Source of the DNA: Onthophagus taurus
Lineage: Eukaryota > Arthropoda > Insecta > Coleoptera > Scarabaeidae
NCBI RefSeq assembly: GCF_036711975.1
Contig: NC_091967.1
Location: 16,926,001-16,990,000, forward strand
DNA: 64,000 nucleotides
Direction of reading: 5' to 3'
Part shown: one piece after another, positions 1 through 10,573 of the stretch
Layout of the letters: each line of letters opens with the position of its first letter
How positions within the stretch are numbered: the first letter of the stretch is position 1
Notes under the pieces: model-generated
The model's input: only the letters and a program-made list of their open reading frames with translations
Databases searched by the model: none
Told to the model about the DNA's origin: nothing
Program-made: the position numbers and the translations under genes

Positions 1-309
1 TTTGTAGCATAACGGTTCAAAACCTAAACGGGTTACATAAAAACTGGCAGCCTAAAATTTATTGTATTAGAATAATAAAAATAAAATCAATTTTAAATGG
101 ACCTGTTTAGCGTTTCCAACATAAAATGTTAAATGATCAAATGCTATAAATTTTCCAAACTGGGGCTAAAAATAATGTTTAATTTAAACAATAATGAATA
201 ATAACAAATAATAAAAATAACTTACTTTAGGACCTTTATCAGTGTAGCTCGTCTATTAAAACAAAAAAATATATCATAAATGATAAATGATTAAAAAGAA
301 TCTTACCAT
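1..309 (-). CDS. Hpd: 4-hydroxyphenylpyruvate dioxygenase, 5' part (exons 1-4)
   Basis: HPD converts 4-hydroxyphenylpyruvate to homogentisate in tyrosine breakdown, using non-haem iron. Four exons are visible on the minus strand: the ATG alone at 309-307, then 252-226 (27 nt), 165-103 and 51-1, the last cut by the window edge. The joined reading starts MTSYTDKGPK, then PQFGKFIAFDHLTFYVGNAK, then QAASFYVTRLGFEPLCYK. This follows the known HPD N-terminus (MTxYSDKGxKPxxGxFLxFxxVTFWVGNAKQAAxFYC..LGFEP) very closely. All introns are GT-AG and all junctions visible here are phase 0. The iron ligands lie further downstream and are outside the window. The first coding exon contains only the start codon and the second is a nine-codon micro-exon, so ordinary ORF scanning misses the gene. 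Confidence is high because of the residue-by-residue match over four separate exons. Confidence 0.9.
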
Positions 310-373
310 TTTCTCTTTTTATCACTCTAAAATGTCTCGATTTAGTTTAACAACCTCTTTCTTGTTTCGTCCA

Positions 374-382
374 CTTTATATA
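374..382 (-). promoter_or_regulatory. Candidate TATA box of the HPD gene
   Basis: On the minus strand the sequence reads TATATAAAG, 65-75 nt upstream of the HPD start codon. Transcription starting about 30 nt downstream would leave a 5' UTR of roughly 35-45 nt before the ATG that closes exon 1. Position and match are good, but the start site is not demonstrated. Confidence 0.5.
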
Positions 383-1249
383 ACATCGGATTGTCGCATA
401 AATTAATATTTAAAAACTTGTTGTTGACTTCTTGTAGCACACCAAGGCTGCTATCACCTGATGTTTACCGTTTTTTATTTTATGTTATAACGTTAAGCGT
501 TAGAACTAAGAACACACCTACCAAAAAATAAAAAAAACCTGTTTTGGTCGAAATTGTTTGCCTAAAGCAGATATTTAAAATACTTAAAGCATAAAAAGGA
601 ATTAAAGACTTTTTAGGCAAGTGGAATTTTTATGCATCATCTAATTGAATAGTTGATAATGCTTGTAGAACATGAACTTGTTCTTAAATTGGAAAAATTC
701 AGAATGATATAAGTCAAATTTCATGAAGCTTTTAAATAAGACAAAAAATTTGAGAAAAGACAAAGAAGATGGTAAAAAAATAAAAGGTCGATATGTAAAG
801 TAAACATTTTGAGAATAGAGGTGAAACTTGTGGGTCTTCACAGTTATCAAAAACCATCAAGTCTGCGTCGTCGTTTTGATTAAATAGTGGGTGACAATAA
901 AATTGGAGTTGGAAAATGTTAATAGGTACTAAAAATGCACTACTGAAAGCATTTCTACACCGAAATTGGAAAACTACCAAACCACCTCATCAACGCGATT
1001 GATTGATGTAGAGAAATTCATAATAATTCTAAGTTAAATTATTAAAAACAGAAAGTAATTATCACGAAAATCCTATCAATGTCATCATGAAAAAGGAAAA
1101 TGTCTGCTTATGTGAAATCGTGGGCAAAATATTAGAGAAAATCGTTAAGCTGCATTTTATCATCATAACTTAGCAAAATATGAAGTGAAAAAGTTTCAGA
1201 GCTAAACGTATTTTTCTCTGATAACCAATCACCCACAATTTTATGGTTA
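383..1249. other. Intergenic, no gene recognised
   Basis: AT-rich sequence with only short open frames (for example minus strand 980-732) whose translations I do not recognise and which lack splice or start context. It separates the HPD promoter from the satellite array. Confidence 0.5.
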
Positions 1250-2298
1250 GTATTAGTGGTGTATACTCTTTTTAATGCAAAACCCGTCTTGAAAAATCAC
1301 TTTCAGTTCTTGAGAAATAAATTTTTGAAATAATCGACAATTTTTTCGAATTTTTCGCAATTTCCGCCAATTAAGTTTTAAAAATTCGTATAAAATCCAT
1401 TTCTTGGAATATGAGTATGAAAATTTCCCAAAGTGTTAATAAAAGTGTCCTCTTTCCAATGAACCAACCCATTTTGAAAAATAACTTTTAGTTTTTGAGA
1501 AAACAATATTTAAAGTTTTGATAAAATTTTCGATGTTGCAATTTTCATCGATAATTTTCAAAATTCGCCATAAAATTAATTTCTTGAAGGATCCTTGTGG
1601 AAATATCACCAATTATTAATTAAAGTATCCTCTTTTTAATGCAAAAAGCCGTTTTGAAAAATCACTTTTAGATCTTGAGGAATAAATTTTTGCAATAATC
1701 GAAAATTTTTTTGAATTTTGTAATTTCCGCCGATTAAATTTTAAAAATTCGTATAAAATCCATTTCTTGGAATATGAGTATGAAAATTTCCCAAAATGTT
1801 AATAAAAGTGTTCTCTTTCCAATGAACCAACCCGTTTTGAAAAATAACTTTTAGTTTTTGAGAAATAATATTTGAAGTTTTGATAAAATTTTCGATGTTG
1901 CAATTTTCATAGATAACTTTCAAAATTCGCCATAAAATTAATTTCTTGAAGGATCCTTGTGGAAATATCACCAATTATTAATTAAAGTATCCTCTTTTTA
2001 ATACAAAAAGTCGTTTTGAAAAATCACTTTTAGTTCTTGAGATATAAATTTTTGAAATTACCGACAATATTTTCAAATTTTGCAATTTCGGCCGATTTAA
2101 TTTTAAAAATTCGTATAAAATCCAATTCTTGGAATATGAGTATGAAAATTTCCCAAAGTGTTAATAAAAGTGTCCTCTTTCCAATGAACCAACACATTTT
2201 AAAAAATAACTTTTAGTTTTTGAGAAAACAATATTTAAAGTTTTGATAAAATTTTCGATGTTGCAATTTTCATCGATAATTTTCAAAATTCGTTATAA
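1250..2298. repeat. Tandem satellite of alternating ~180-bp monomers
   Basis: Two related monomer types alternate. Type A has aaaattcgtataaaatcc near its start and begins near 1379, 1742 and 2102. Type B has aaaattcgccataaaatt and begins near 1560 and 1922. The higher-order period is therefore about 362 bp with half-units of about 180 bp. A partial B-like unit precedes the first A and a broken unit ends the array near 2298. Types A and B share a ttgaaaaataac/tcacttttag core, so they derive from one ancestral monomer. Confidence 0.85.
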
Positions 2299-3235
2299 AT
2301 CAGCATCAAAAAAGTTCATTTTGTATCTTGAATCCAAATAAGTTGACATATCTTATTAGCTTTCTTATTAATTTCATTTTTATTCAAATATCGCAATAAT
2401 GTGGCAATGTATCACTTCAGAAGATAGATATGCTGAATAACCCGATATCCGGCCGAAGGGGATGCCAAATATCCGGTATCTAGCTTTTCGGAAAATCACT
2501 ATCCGTTCCATCACTAGTTAGTATCTTAGACCATTTTTTACTATCATACGTAGATGACTAACACTTCAACGCATTCTTTTACTTAATATGCGCATCTACA
2601 AAAGTGGTTCATTTTGAAATGGTATTTGATCTAACTAGGAAAAGTTTTCTGGCACTTAAAAAAAATTTGTTTCTGATGAAAAAAGCTGCATTAGAATATT
2701 GTGGGGTAGAAGAACGAATTTTATCACAGCTTATCAAACTCGCTCAGTTTTCGCCACTCATTCCATTACATCTTATTTTAATGAAATAAATGTAGTTGGA
2801 ATTAAAATAATACCAATTTATAGTTTTGTTTTATTTTCTTTTAATTTATTCACCTTAATTTAAGATAACTGGTATGTTACCACTTGCTGAGGTGGTATAG
2901 TTAAATTCTGTATAGAAATTAACCTGTATACAAGTTATGATATTGTGGTACTCTTTGTAATCACTTCATATACCTATATTAATGTATGTTCCCGGACGAT
3001 AAAATGTAGCTTATAACTTGGCCACCATTTCGAAAAGCTAAGTTTCTTCAGAGTAGATCAATACAACACAAGATGTATTTATTGTCTCATCGCCTAGATT
3101 ACAATGTTGACAATAAAATGAAAATAAAAAATAGTAATCTATGAATGTCATAAATATCATTAGAAATTCGTGTCACGTTGTTTTTTCTCTTTTGGTGATT
3201 TTTAGTTTAGTTTATCTACATAATACAAATCCAAC
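2299..3235. other. Intergenic; possible hAT element end at 2420-2520
   Basis: Around 2425-2518 there is a GC-richer patch with repeated atatccgg motifs. Read on the minus strand it ends in TAGTGATGGAACGGATAGTG, which resembles a hAT terminal inverted repeat. I found no matching opposite end. An ORF of 61 codons at 2604-2789 (+) is unrecognised. The rest up to the enolase start would hold the enolase promoter and 5' UTR, but no clear TATA box is seen. Confidence 0.3.
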
Positions 3236-4845
3236 ATGAAATTAATTAGAAATTTATCTGTTATTAGGTGAGAAATAATAAAGAAAGAGATTATTTGAGA
3301 GATGATTGATTTTGATAAATATTTTTTTCAGGACCATTGGTGTCAGATGTTACAGCACACCAGTTACCCACGTACACGCACGACAAATTTTCGATTCACG
3401 AGGAAATCCCACGGTCGAAGTTGACTTAACAACCAAAGACGGCCTTTTCAGAGCTGCCGTACCATCAGGAGCCAGTACAGGTAAACAATGTCAATCGGAA
3501 AATCAAGTATTTTTTTAACATGCGAAAATCTTAACATAAATAAAATCCTAAAAATTATCTGTGGCATTACACCACTCGATTTTGTTTCCCTTGTTAGGTA
3601 TCCATGAAGCTTTAGAGTTGCGTGATAAAGTGAAAGAAGATTACATGGGTAAAGGTGTATTGAAAGCGGTTTGTAATGTGATAAACGAAATTGGACCAAA
3701 AGTAGTCGAATCAAAATTAGATGTAATTGAGCAGCAAGCACTCGACGAATTAATGATAAAATTTGACGGAACAGAAAATAAATCCAAATTCGGCGCAAAC
3801 GCGATTTTAGGAGTTTCGATGGCGATTTGTAAAGCGGGGGCGGCATCAAGAAAAGTTCCCTTATATAAACACATTGGCGATTTGGCCGGAAATGACAAAT
3901 TCATACTTCCCGTACCTTCTATGAATGTTATCAACGGTGGATCCCACGCTGGTAATAAATTAGCTATGCAGGTAATTTTATTTTAATCTTTTTTAACGTC
4001 AACGTCTATCAGATCAATATTTACATAATGTTTGAATTTAGGAATTTATGATACTTCCGACTGGAGCAACATCATTTACACATGCTATGAAAATGGGATC
4101 TGAAGTTTATCATCATTTAAGAGCCGTAATAAAAGCTAAATTTGGTTTAGATGCAACGGCGGTTGGTGATGAAGGTGGATTTGCTCCAAATATTCAAGAT
4201 AATAAAGAAGGAGTTCACTTATTAAATGAAGCTATTGCTAAAGCTGGGTATACGGGAAAAGTTGATATCGGTATGGATTGCGCAGCATCGGAATTTTTAA
4301 AAAATGGCAAATATGATTTGGATTTTAAAAACCCCAAATCTGATCCCTCAAAATATATTGACTCAAAAGCGCTTCAATCGCTTTACGAAGAGTTTATTAA
4401 AGAGTTTCCTATTGTATCCATTGAAGATCCATTTGAGCAAGATGATTGGGACGCTTGGGCAAGATTTAATGGTTCAACTAAAATTCAACTCGTCGGTGAC
4501 GATCTTTTGGTAACGAATCCGAAAAGAATTGCCACGGCTATAGAGAAAAAAGCGTGTAATGCTCTTTTATTGAAAGTTAATCAAATCGGATCTATCACCG
4601 AGTCAATTTGCGCTCATCTTAGAGCTAGAGCAAATGGATGGGGTACTATGGTTTCCCATCGATCAGGTGAAACCGAAGATACATTTATTGCAGATATGGT
4701 GGTTGGGTTAGCGGCCGGACAAATCAAAACTGGAGCTCCTTGTAGATCCGAACGTTTAGCTAAATATAATCAATTGCTTAGAATTGAAGCCGAACTTGGT
4801 AAAGACGCCTGTTATGCAGGAAAGAGATTCAGAATGCCAGTTTAG
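3236..4845 (+). CDS. Eno: Enolase (phosphopyruvate hydratase) with N-terminal leader
   Basis: Enolase interconverts 2-phosphoglycerate and phosphoenolpyruvate in glycolysis as a Mg-dependent dimer. Exons are 3236-3267, 3332-3480, 3598-3971 and 4042-4845, all with GT-AG introns, giving 452 aa. Family residues are all present: GASTG loop serine, NGGSHAGN histidine, [16 protein letters not shown], metal ligands in [17 protein letters not shown] and GDDLLVTNP, catalytic lysine in [17 protein letters not shown] and [16 protein letters not shown]. The C-terminus is full length. The start chosen is the ATG at 3236, whose exon splices in frame (AG|G) to ACCATTGGTGTC. This gives [20 protein letters not shown] before the normal [16 protein letters not shown] core, about 19 residues longer than typical 433-residue enolases. 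The extra part is basic, Ser/Arg-rich and free of acidic residues, like a mitochondrial presequence. No Met lies near the usual cytosolic start, so a cytosolic form would need another first exon. Confidence 0.95.
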
Positions 4846-4895
4846 GGATTTTTTTGTGTAAATTTATTTTTTACCTGTCTATTTCTATGATGATA

Positions 4896-4901
4896 AATAA
4901 A
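4896..4901 (+). terminator. Enolase polyadenylation signal AATAAA
   Basis: A canonical AATAAA lies about 50 nt after the enolase stop codon, giving a short 3' UTR. Confidence 0.6.
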
Positions 4902-5553
4902 CGATATTTCTAGTGATATTTATTTAGTTGTATACAAAGCAAGGAATTGATGGCGCATACACTAAACGAACTAAAATTAAATTTATATACTTATGTACAT
5001 GATAAGTTGAATGATAAAAATCTTTACAAAAAAATGGCTGATGGTTTATTCTTTAGAATGTCTTCCTAGACTTCAACAAACTTATAACCATTGGTTAGTT
5101 TGGTATATTTTTACTTCTCTGTGTATTTTCTTATGGAGACGATTCAATTCTGTTTTTTTTTATGTCCCTCATCTTCTGATGTTCTCTGTATGTCGTTCTC
5201 TTAGCATGTATTAAATTCAATATATCATTGGAAAGTTTGTAACGAAATGGTTATATGTTACTGTTGGAAATTGTTTAATAATCTCCATGAAACGTTCATT
5301 TACATACTTAAAAATAGTTTATTTTTTGTAAAATTTTATTATTTAAATAATCCTAAATAGGATTCCTATTTAACGTTAAAAATATAAATCTGTATTCCAA
5401 TTAATAGATGGCAGCACCACGTTTCTAAAATTACATCTGTCAAAGTCAAACATTACAGTTATCTGCATGTTTGTTGTGGTTTAGCGTCGTACTCGCAAAA
5501 TCAATCTAAATACAGCAAGTAAATCTTGAAGATAAATAAATATCTTCGTGAAA
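4902..5553. other. Intergenic between enolase and the MPLKIP-like gene
   Basis: AT-rich spacer with no recognised coding sequence. The last 100-150 nt, including the GC-richer cluster near 5440-5500, probably contain the promoter and 5' UTR of the next gene; no TATA box stands out. Confidence 0.4.
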
Positions 5554-6042
5554 ATGAACTATCAAAATAGTCCCGGTTTTATGTACTATACTTTAGATGA
5601 AAAAGAAGAATCGTCCGATTATTTATCATTGAATGATAGTAGCAGTTTGAATGACAGTTACACTACAAAGCCACACTTTAGCCCTTCGACCACAAATACC
5701 TCACAAGATTATAACAGAAAAAGTCCGAGATTTTACAATAATAATAATCGGAGGGGAAGACGGCATCAAAATTTCAATAATTATTCTAGAACACCAAACA
5801 GTAATTTTAGGAGAAATTATGCGGGAAGTTCTTTTTTGAACAAATCACAGGTACTTATTTAATCTAAGATCAGTTTCATTAAAATTAGAGTTTAATTTTA
5901 AAAAATTGTGTAGGAGAACGGTTATTCTAAATATATACATCCATCATTTACGGAAAACCCTTGGAGATATCTCGAACAATCCAGTGAACTTAAATCTGAG
6001 AAACAAGAAGCTGAGGATAATATTATAAAAGATAATTCATAG
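5554..6042 (+). CDS. Small protein resembling MPLKIP/TTDN1
   Basis: Two exons, 5554-5850 and 5914-6042, with a phase-0 GT-AG intron of 63 nt, encode 141 aa. The ATG at 5554 is preceded by an in-frame GTG only, so it is the likely start. The N-terminal half is low-complexity, rich in Ser, Asn, Tyr and Arg, with an NNNNRRGRR stretch. The second exon carries YIHPSFTENPWRYLE, which matches the conserved C-terminal block of M-phase-specific PLK1-interacting protein (consensus YxPSMxxDPWxxLE), the only conserved part of that family. Human MPLKIP mutations cause non-photosensitive trichothiodystrophy, and the protein has been linked to mitosis and to lariat debranching; those roles are from family knowledge, not from this sequence. 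The match rests on one short motif plus the similar disordered N-terminus and length (human protein about 179 aa). Confidence 0.65.
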
Positions 6043-6779
6043 TAATTACTAATTTTACAAGAAATTTTTTATTATCTAATAAACCTAATCAGAAAGATGA
6101 AGTGAGAATACATCATAGAATGAAAATAAAAAATTTCTTAAACATATCAACATTGAAAAAGTACAATTTGAGTATAAATGGGATTGTATGAATGTGGACT
6201 TTGATTGGATTTTGTGTTTTTGTCCAAATTAATAATAAAAAGTACTTGTAGGTTGCAATATTAGATATATTTTTATAAATAAAAAAAATAATGTCTAATT
6301 AGTGTATAAATGACATAAATGTATGTATTTGTTTATTATTATTTTCATTAGAATTACTTTTATTGTAATAACAATAAATTTCTTTGTCAACTAACAATGG
6401 TTACAACATGCCCATCAATAGGTTACAAATATTAAAACAGTGTGATAATATATTATGATATAAAATTAATGTTTATGTAGTTGTTCCAACTTAAATTAAA
6501 GCATGCCAACTAAATAACTAATACTATCTACTGGGGGTTTAGGTATATTAACTTCCATATTTGTATAACTTCAAGCTGACATGTTTTAAGACCAGTTTTA
6601 TGATTATTTATAATGGATCAATACATAAATTAAATTATTGGATTAGATATGTCATTCACTTTTTTGTTTCTGTTTATTTAATGTTGTATTAAATTTCTTG
6701 TATACTTTCCCAATTTATTCAATGAAAAATTTGTAAACACAAAAAAATAAAAGTTTTTACATCAAAATTATTGCAAAAA
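6043..6779. other. 3' UTR and spacer
   Basis: AT-rich sequence after the MPLKIP-like stop with several AATAAA-like hexamers (around 6280 and 6370). No other coding signal seen. Confidence 0.4.
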
Positions 6780-7690
6780 TGGGATTATTTAACCTCATTT
6801 TCCGCTTGTGCAGAATCCGAAATGAACGTCTCCAACTTGTACTCCGCAAGAGAGTTCGACTTAATCATAATCATCATCTTGGTTTCTCTTGCACTACTTT
6901 TCCACATGCTTTTTCATCCTTCAATCACGTTCCTGGTCCCCCAACAAATTTCTTCCAGGACTCCATTGCGCATTTTCTCTTCAGTATCTGAAAATTATTT
7001 CATGTTATTTTGAATAAAATACGTTATCAAGTTCTTCACCTTTTTTTAAGACTATGTCTTGTTTTCTCTACATTCATGTCACCTTTTCAATGGTCGTCCG
7101 ACAAGTTTTCTCACTATTTCACCCAACACTTATCGTCCATCCTGACCACGTGCTCTCTCCAATACCAGCGCATTGCCCGCACAAATTGTATCACATCAGG
7201 GATCCTTAGTTCCTCCTGTATTGCTGAGCTTCTTATCTGATCTCTTATCTTTTAAACGATTTCTCTCTTGATTTTTGACGTATCCGCCCTAGTTTCCGAT
7301 GCATAAGTCAGTATTTGTTCACTTTAGACATGTGTTTGTTCCTCCTTACGATGTCTTTTAGACCTCTCTTAAATATCCAGATATTCGGGAGCATTTGTTG
7401 ACCTGTGCCTTAACTTCTTGGTGTAAATTTCTGTAGCTAGAGTAGAGTAGCTAGATAGTGCAGGCTCGGTCTAATGGGGCGATCATTCACTGCCAACTTG
7501 TACCTGACACGCTCTTTCAATAACACCACTGCTTTAGTCTTCTCCCGGATATCTCCATGTTTAGTACTTTCGCTGTGGCTTGGAATCGGTATAACATTCG
7601 TTGCAAGTCATAATCGCTTTCCGCCATCAAAAGGCCGCCTTTTTTTAAAGTGTGGTATGCACCCTTTCTGTATAACATGAGATTTTCAAG
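6780..7690 (-). pseudogene. LINE (non-LTR retrotransposon) C-terminal relic
   Basis: Read on the minus strand, 7680-7474 gives MTCNERYTDSK-like debris and then ISGRRLKQ...KLAVNDRPI, the segment after the RT catalytic core in several LINE clades. Then 7260-7100 gives IRDQIRSSAIQEELRI and RWYWREHVVRMDD, the widespread C-terminal 'RWxGHVxRM' block. Frames shift and stop codons occur throughout, so the copy is dead. Confidence 0.7.
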
Positions 7691-7954
7691 GATTTTTATT
7701 TGTTGGTTTTGTTCATAATCAGATGAGATAGGAATGGGCTCATACTGTTACAGTGTCGAATTCCTGCTGTATAAGTATCTCCTCGGTTACACCACCTTAT
7801 TTTTTTATTACAAAAATTGCTTAAATTACAATCAATGTTGGCGTCATAAAACGTCTTACAAAAATTAACAGAACAAACCACTAACTCAAATATAAATAAT
7901 ACTCACCCTGAAAAAAAAAATGCTAAACTAGGTCATCTCGATTAATCGGTACAG

Positions 7955-8430
7955 GCTATAACTAGGTTTTAGAAGTTTAAAGTTTGTGCATGTAGCATAA
8001 CTGAAATACTCCATTAAAAGACTTGATATTGCAGGCCGGATGTAATTTGTTCTGTTTGTGAGAATTTTTTCCCTCACGTGTCCAGTCATCGCTGGACCTT
8101 CTTATTTAGTAGTCTTGCAGGCACATAACCATTGGACGCAAGAGTGGTCTATAAATGCGCTTCTTTGTATTTCTATTCAGTAATCGTGACCTGAGTAGAT
8201 GCTATAAGCTAAAGTACATATGCTCTATTTCCTACACTAAAAATATAATTTCGTCGTATTGGGTCTACGCTGGTTGTATACAACTCGATTCATTGGTACA
8301 AGCTATAACTAGGGTTTAGCTAGTTTGGAGTTTGTGCATGTAGCATAATAGATTATGGCCACCGCATCCGATTACAATCTAAAATACTCCATTACAAGAC
8401 TTAATATTGCAGGCCGGATATAATTTGTTC
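7955..8430. repeat. Direct duplication of ~110 bp, spaced ~350 bp
   Basis: The segment running from ctataactagg through tttgtgcatgtagcataa to gcaggccgga occurs at about 7955-8055 and again at about 8303-8430. The second copy has an extra ~27-bp insertion (gattatggccaccgcatccg region). Both copies end with taatttgttc. The unit does not code for anything I recognise. Confidence 0.7.
8074..8200 (-). pseudogene. LINE fragment, second copy of the sequence at 9899-10022
   Basis: About 120 bp from cacgtgtccag to tattcagtaatc is nearly repeated at 9899-10022. On the minus strand the better copy reads LNRNTKKRIYRP followed by an RPMV stretch, the C-terminal region of an RT-encoding LINE. The copy at 8074 has small indels relative to 9899. 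Confidence 0.6.
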
Positions 8431-8689
8431 CGCTCATTGAAGAAGCCTTAGAAGTTTATCAGCACAGATGCTGCACTATCGCACTAAGATAATCGAGCAC
8501 CGGTAATAACTCCCAGGAAACCGTGCGACAAATTGATTAGTCGTGCAATGCTTTTCTTTATCCTTGTTTTCCCTAAAAACTGTCGGTTCTAGTGGATTAA
8601 ATACAATGGCTTAAAATCTTCAGCTGTAGTCGACGTGAGATCAGTTTCACAACAGTTTTGGTTTCGAGTTCAAGATAAGGATATACGCT

Positions 8690-9290
8690 GATTTCAATTA
8701 TTTTTCTAAAGTACTTATCTTATTTGCAATCTATACCAGCAATATATTCTCAAAGTTAAAGTATTGTTCTTATAATCTTTATGTTGATAATTCTCAACGT
8801 TATCTAGATTTCCTGCCTGGTGAGCGATCAGAAACTTGTGATAAAATAACGGAAGATTTAAGTAACTTATATGTGCGGATTAAGAGACATGCTCTTTTAG
8901 TGAACCCTAATAAGACACACTTAATGTGTTTTATTGAAGAAGTTCCCTAGAAAGTCTTTACTGCTGTAAGATGCTTTTAGCACAAGATCTGAAATGTGAT
9001 TCTCTTGTGTTGTCTCACTTTAATTGCCGTGATGTCGTATTTGGTTCATATTTATCCCGTGAGAGTTTAAGGTTGTGCAAAATTCGTGTCTTCGTTTCAT
9101 ATATAATCGAATATTCGAAGAGGCGATCATGTATAGAAAGTTCTGCTATCATTGGCTGAATGACAAATTTTATGTAAACATTCCTTCTTATAGGTCCTCA
9201 ACATTCCAGTGTTTATTTCATCCCAGTGTGTTTATTGTTTTGCGCATTAAAAACATATTCCCAATTTCATTGATGCTTGTCTGATTTGTC
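8690..9290 (+). pseudogene. LINE relic on the + strand (Jockey/CR1-like C-terminus)
   Basis: Open but broken frames read KITEDLSNLYVRIKRHALLVNPNKTHLM and then SHFNCRDVVFGSYLS with QNSCLRFIYNRI. These are the post-catalytic RT segment (LNPxKTxxM) and the 'LSHFxYCDVVxG...QNxCVRFI' block common in Jockey/CR1-group elements. Frameshifts and stops show it is inactive. The orientation is opposite to the flanking LINE relics. Confidence 0.6.
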
Positions 9291-9649
9291 TCTAGCGTCA
9301 CAAATGCTACAAGGTGTTGGGTGTCCAAAGTATAAATGTAATTGGGTTTGAAAAATATGCCTATAAAAGAAGAGTGCCCTGGTATTTCGTATCTTCAAAA
9401 TTTTTCTTCTTGCAATTTTCCAAATTCAATTATATCAATTATACCTTATTGATATAGCGAAGAGAGATATTTCATGTTTGGTTTTTTATTTCTGGAATAA
9501 TACCACTGTTCTGTCGGAAACTTTCCTAATTTTAATAGATTTTGTACAAATAGGTATAGTTTGCCTATCATAAGAAACCGTATATTTGATGATACAATTT
9601 CCAGATTTCTGACGATATAAAATGATGAAAATTAAATTACTTTCATTGT

Positions 9650-10573
9650 TCATAAATTGTAAAATTGCTTGCCGATAACCTGCAGAGTGCTCAGCGCCTC
9701 TATTCCCTCACTCCCAGCCTCCTCAGGTCACTAGGTATGCTCTTCTTACCGCCCTCTTTTCCGACATCCTCTCCATTTAGCCAAGTTATGTAAGTCTAGC
9801 CTTCCTTACTTCGGTTGTAAGGGCTGGCTCATTATATAATTGGTACGTTTGTACGGATCCGCCACAAATCGGGGTGAATCGAATGAATAATTTTTCTCTC
9901 CCACGTGTCCAGGCGCTACTGGACCTTCTTATTTAGTACCCTAGTCTTGCAGGAATAACCATCGGGCGCAAGAATGGTCTATAAATGCGCTTCTTTGTAT
10001 TTCTATTCAGTAATCATGACCTGGGGGCTAAAGTACACTCTGTTTCCAGCTTTGATTCTTTCTTCGATCTCCAGCCCATTCTCATTGTTCTATGTTAAGA
10101 GGAATTGCAGATATTTAAATGATGTCACGTCCTTTAAACATGAACATATATTTTGTCTTATTCTCGTTAATAATGAGCCGTCCTCGATTCCTATTCCATC
10201 TGCCATAGGCGTGTGCCCAGTTCTATTTGTCTTCTGCATAACAAATCCACATTGTCCGCGTATTCCGGTGCTCCTGATGACCCTTCCTAAAATCAGATTA
10301 ATCAACGTACAGGACAAGGTATCTTTTTGCCTAAAGGTGACTAGCTCTCTCGAGACGCTTCCGTTCACTTTTATCACACTCTTGATATTTTCCAGCATCA
10401 TCCTCACCAGTCAAATAAGCTTTTCCGGTATTGCTGCGGATAGCGTATTGTGTAGCAGCGTCCTCACAAAGTACGTCTTTTCTAAAACTAAATCTGTTGC
10501 CCTATCGTCTTCCATGATTACCCTGGTATCTGACATTATAATCGAAAATTATTGCCATGAATCTTACTATTAA
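9650..10573 (-). pseudogene. LINE reverse transcriptase relic
   Basis: Minus-strand reading from 10407 gives IKSVIKVNGSVSRELVTFRQ, then KDTLSCTLINLILGRVIRST. This corresponds to the fingers/palm segment 'GxRQGDxLSCxLFNLxLExVIR', with the usual QGD altered to QKD. Further 3' it continues into NRNTKKRIYRP and then YQLYNEPALTTEVRKARLTW, the terminal domain near 9700-9900. Stops and frame changes indicate an old copy. Confidence 0.75.

Noticed and set aside
3448..3934. Minus-strand ORFs opposite enolase
   Set aside because: Antisense to a fully conserved enolase exon.
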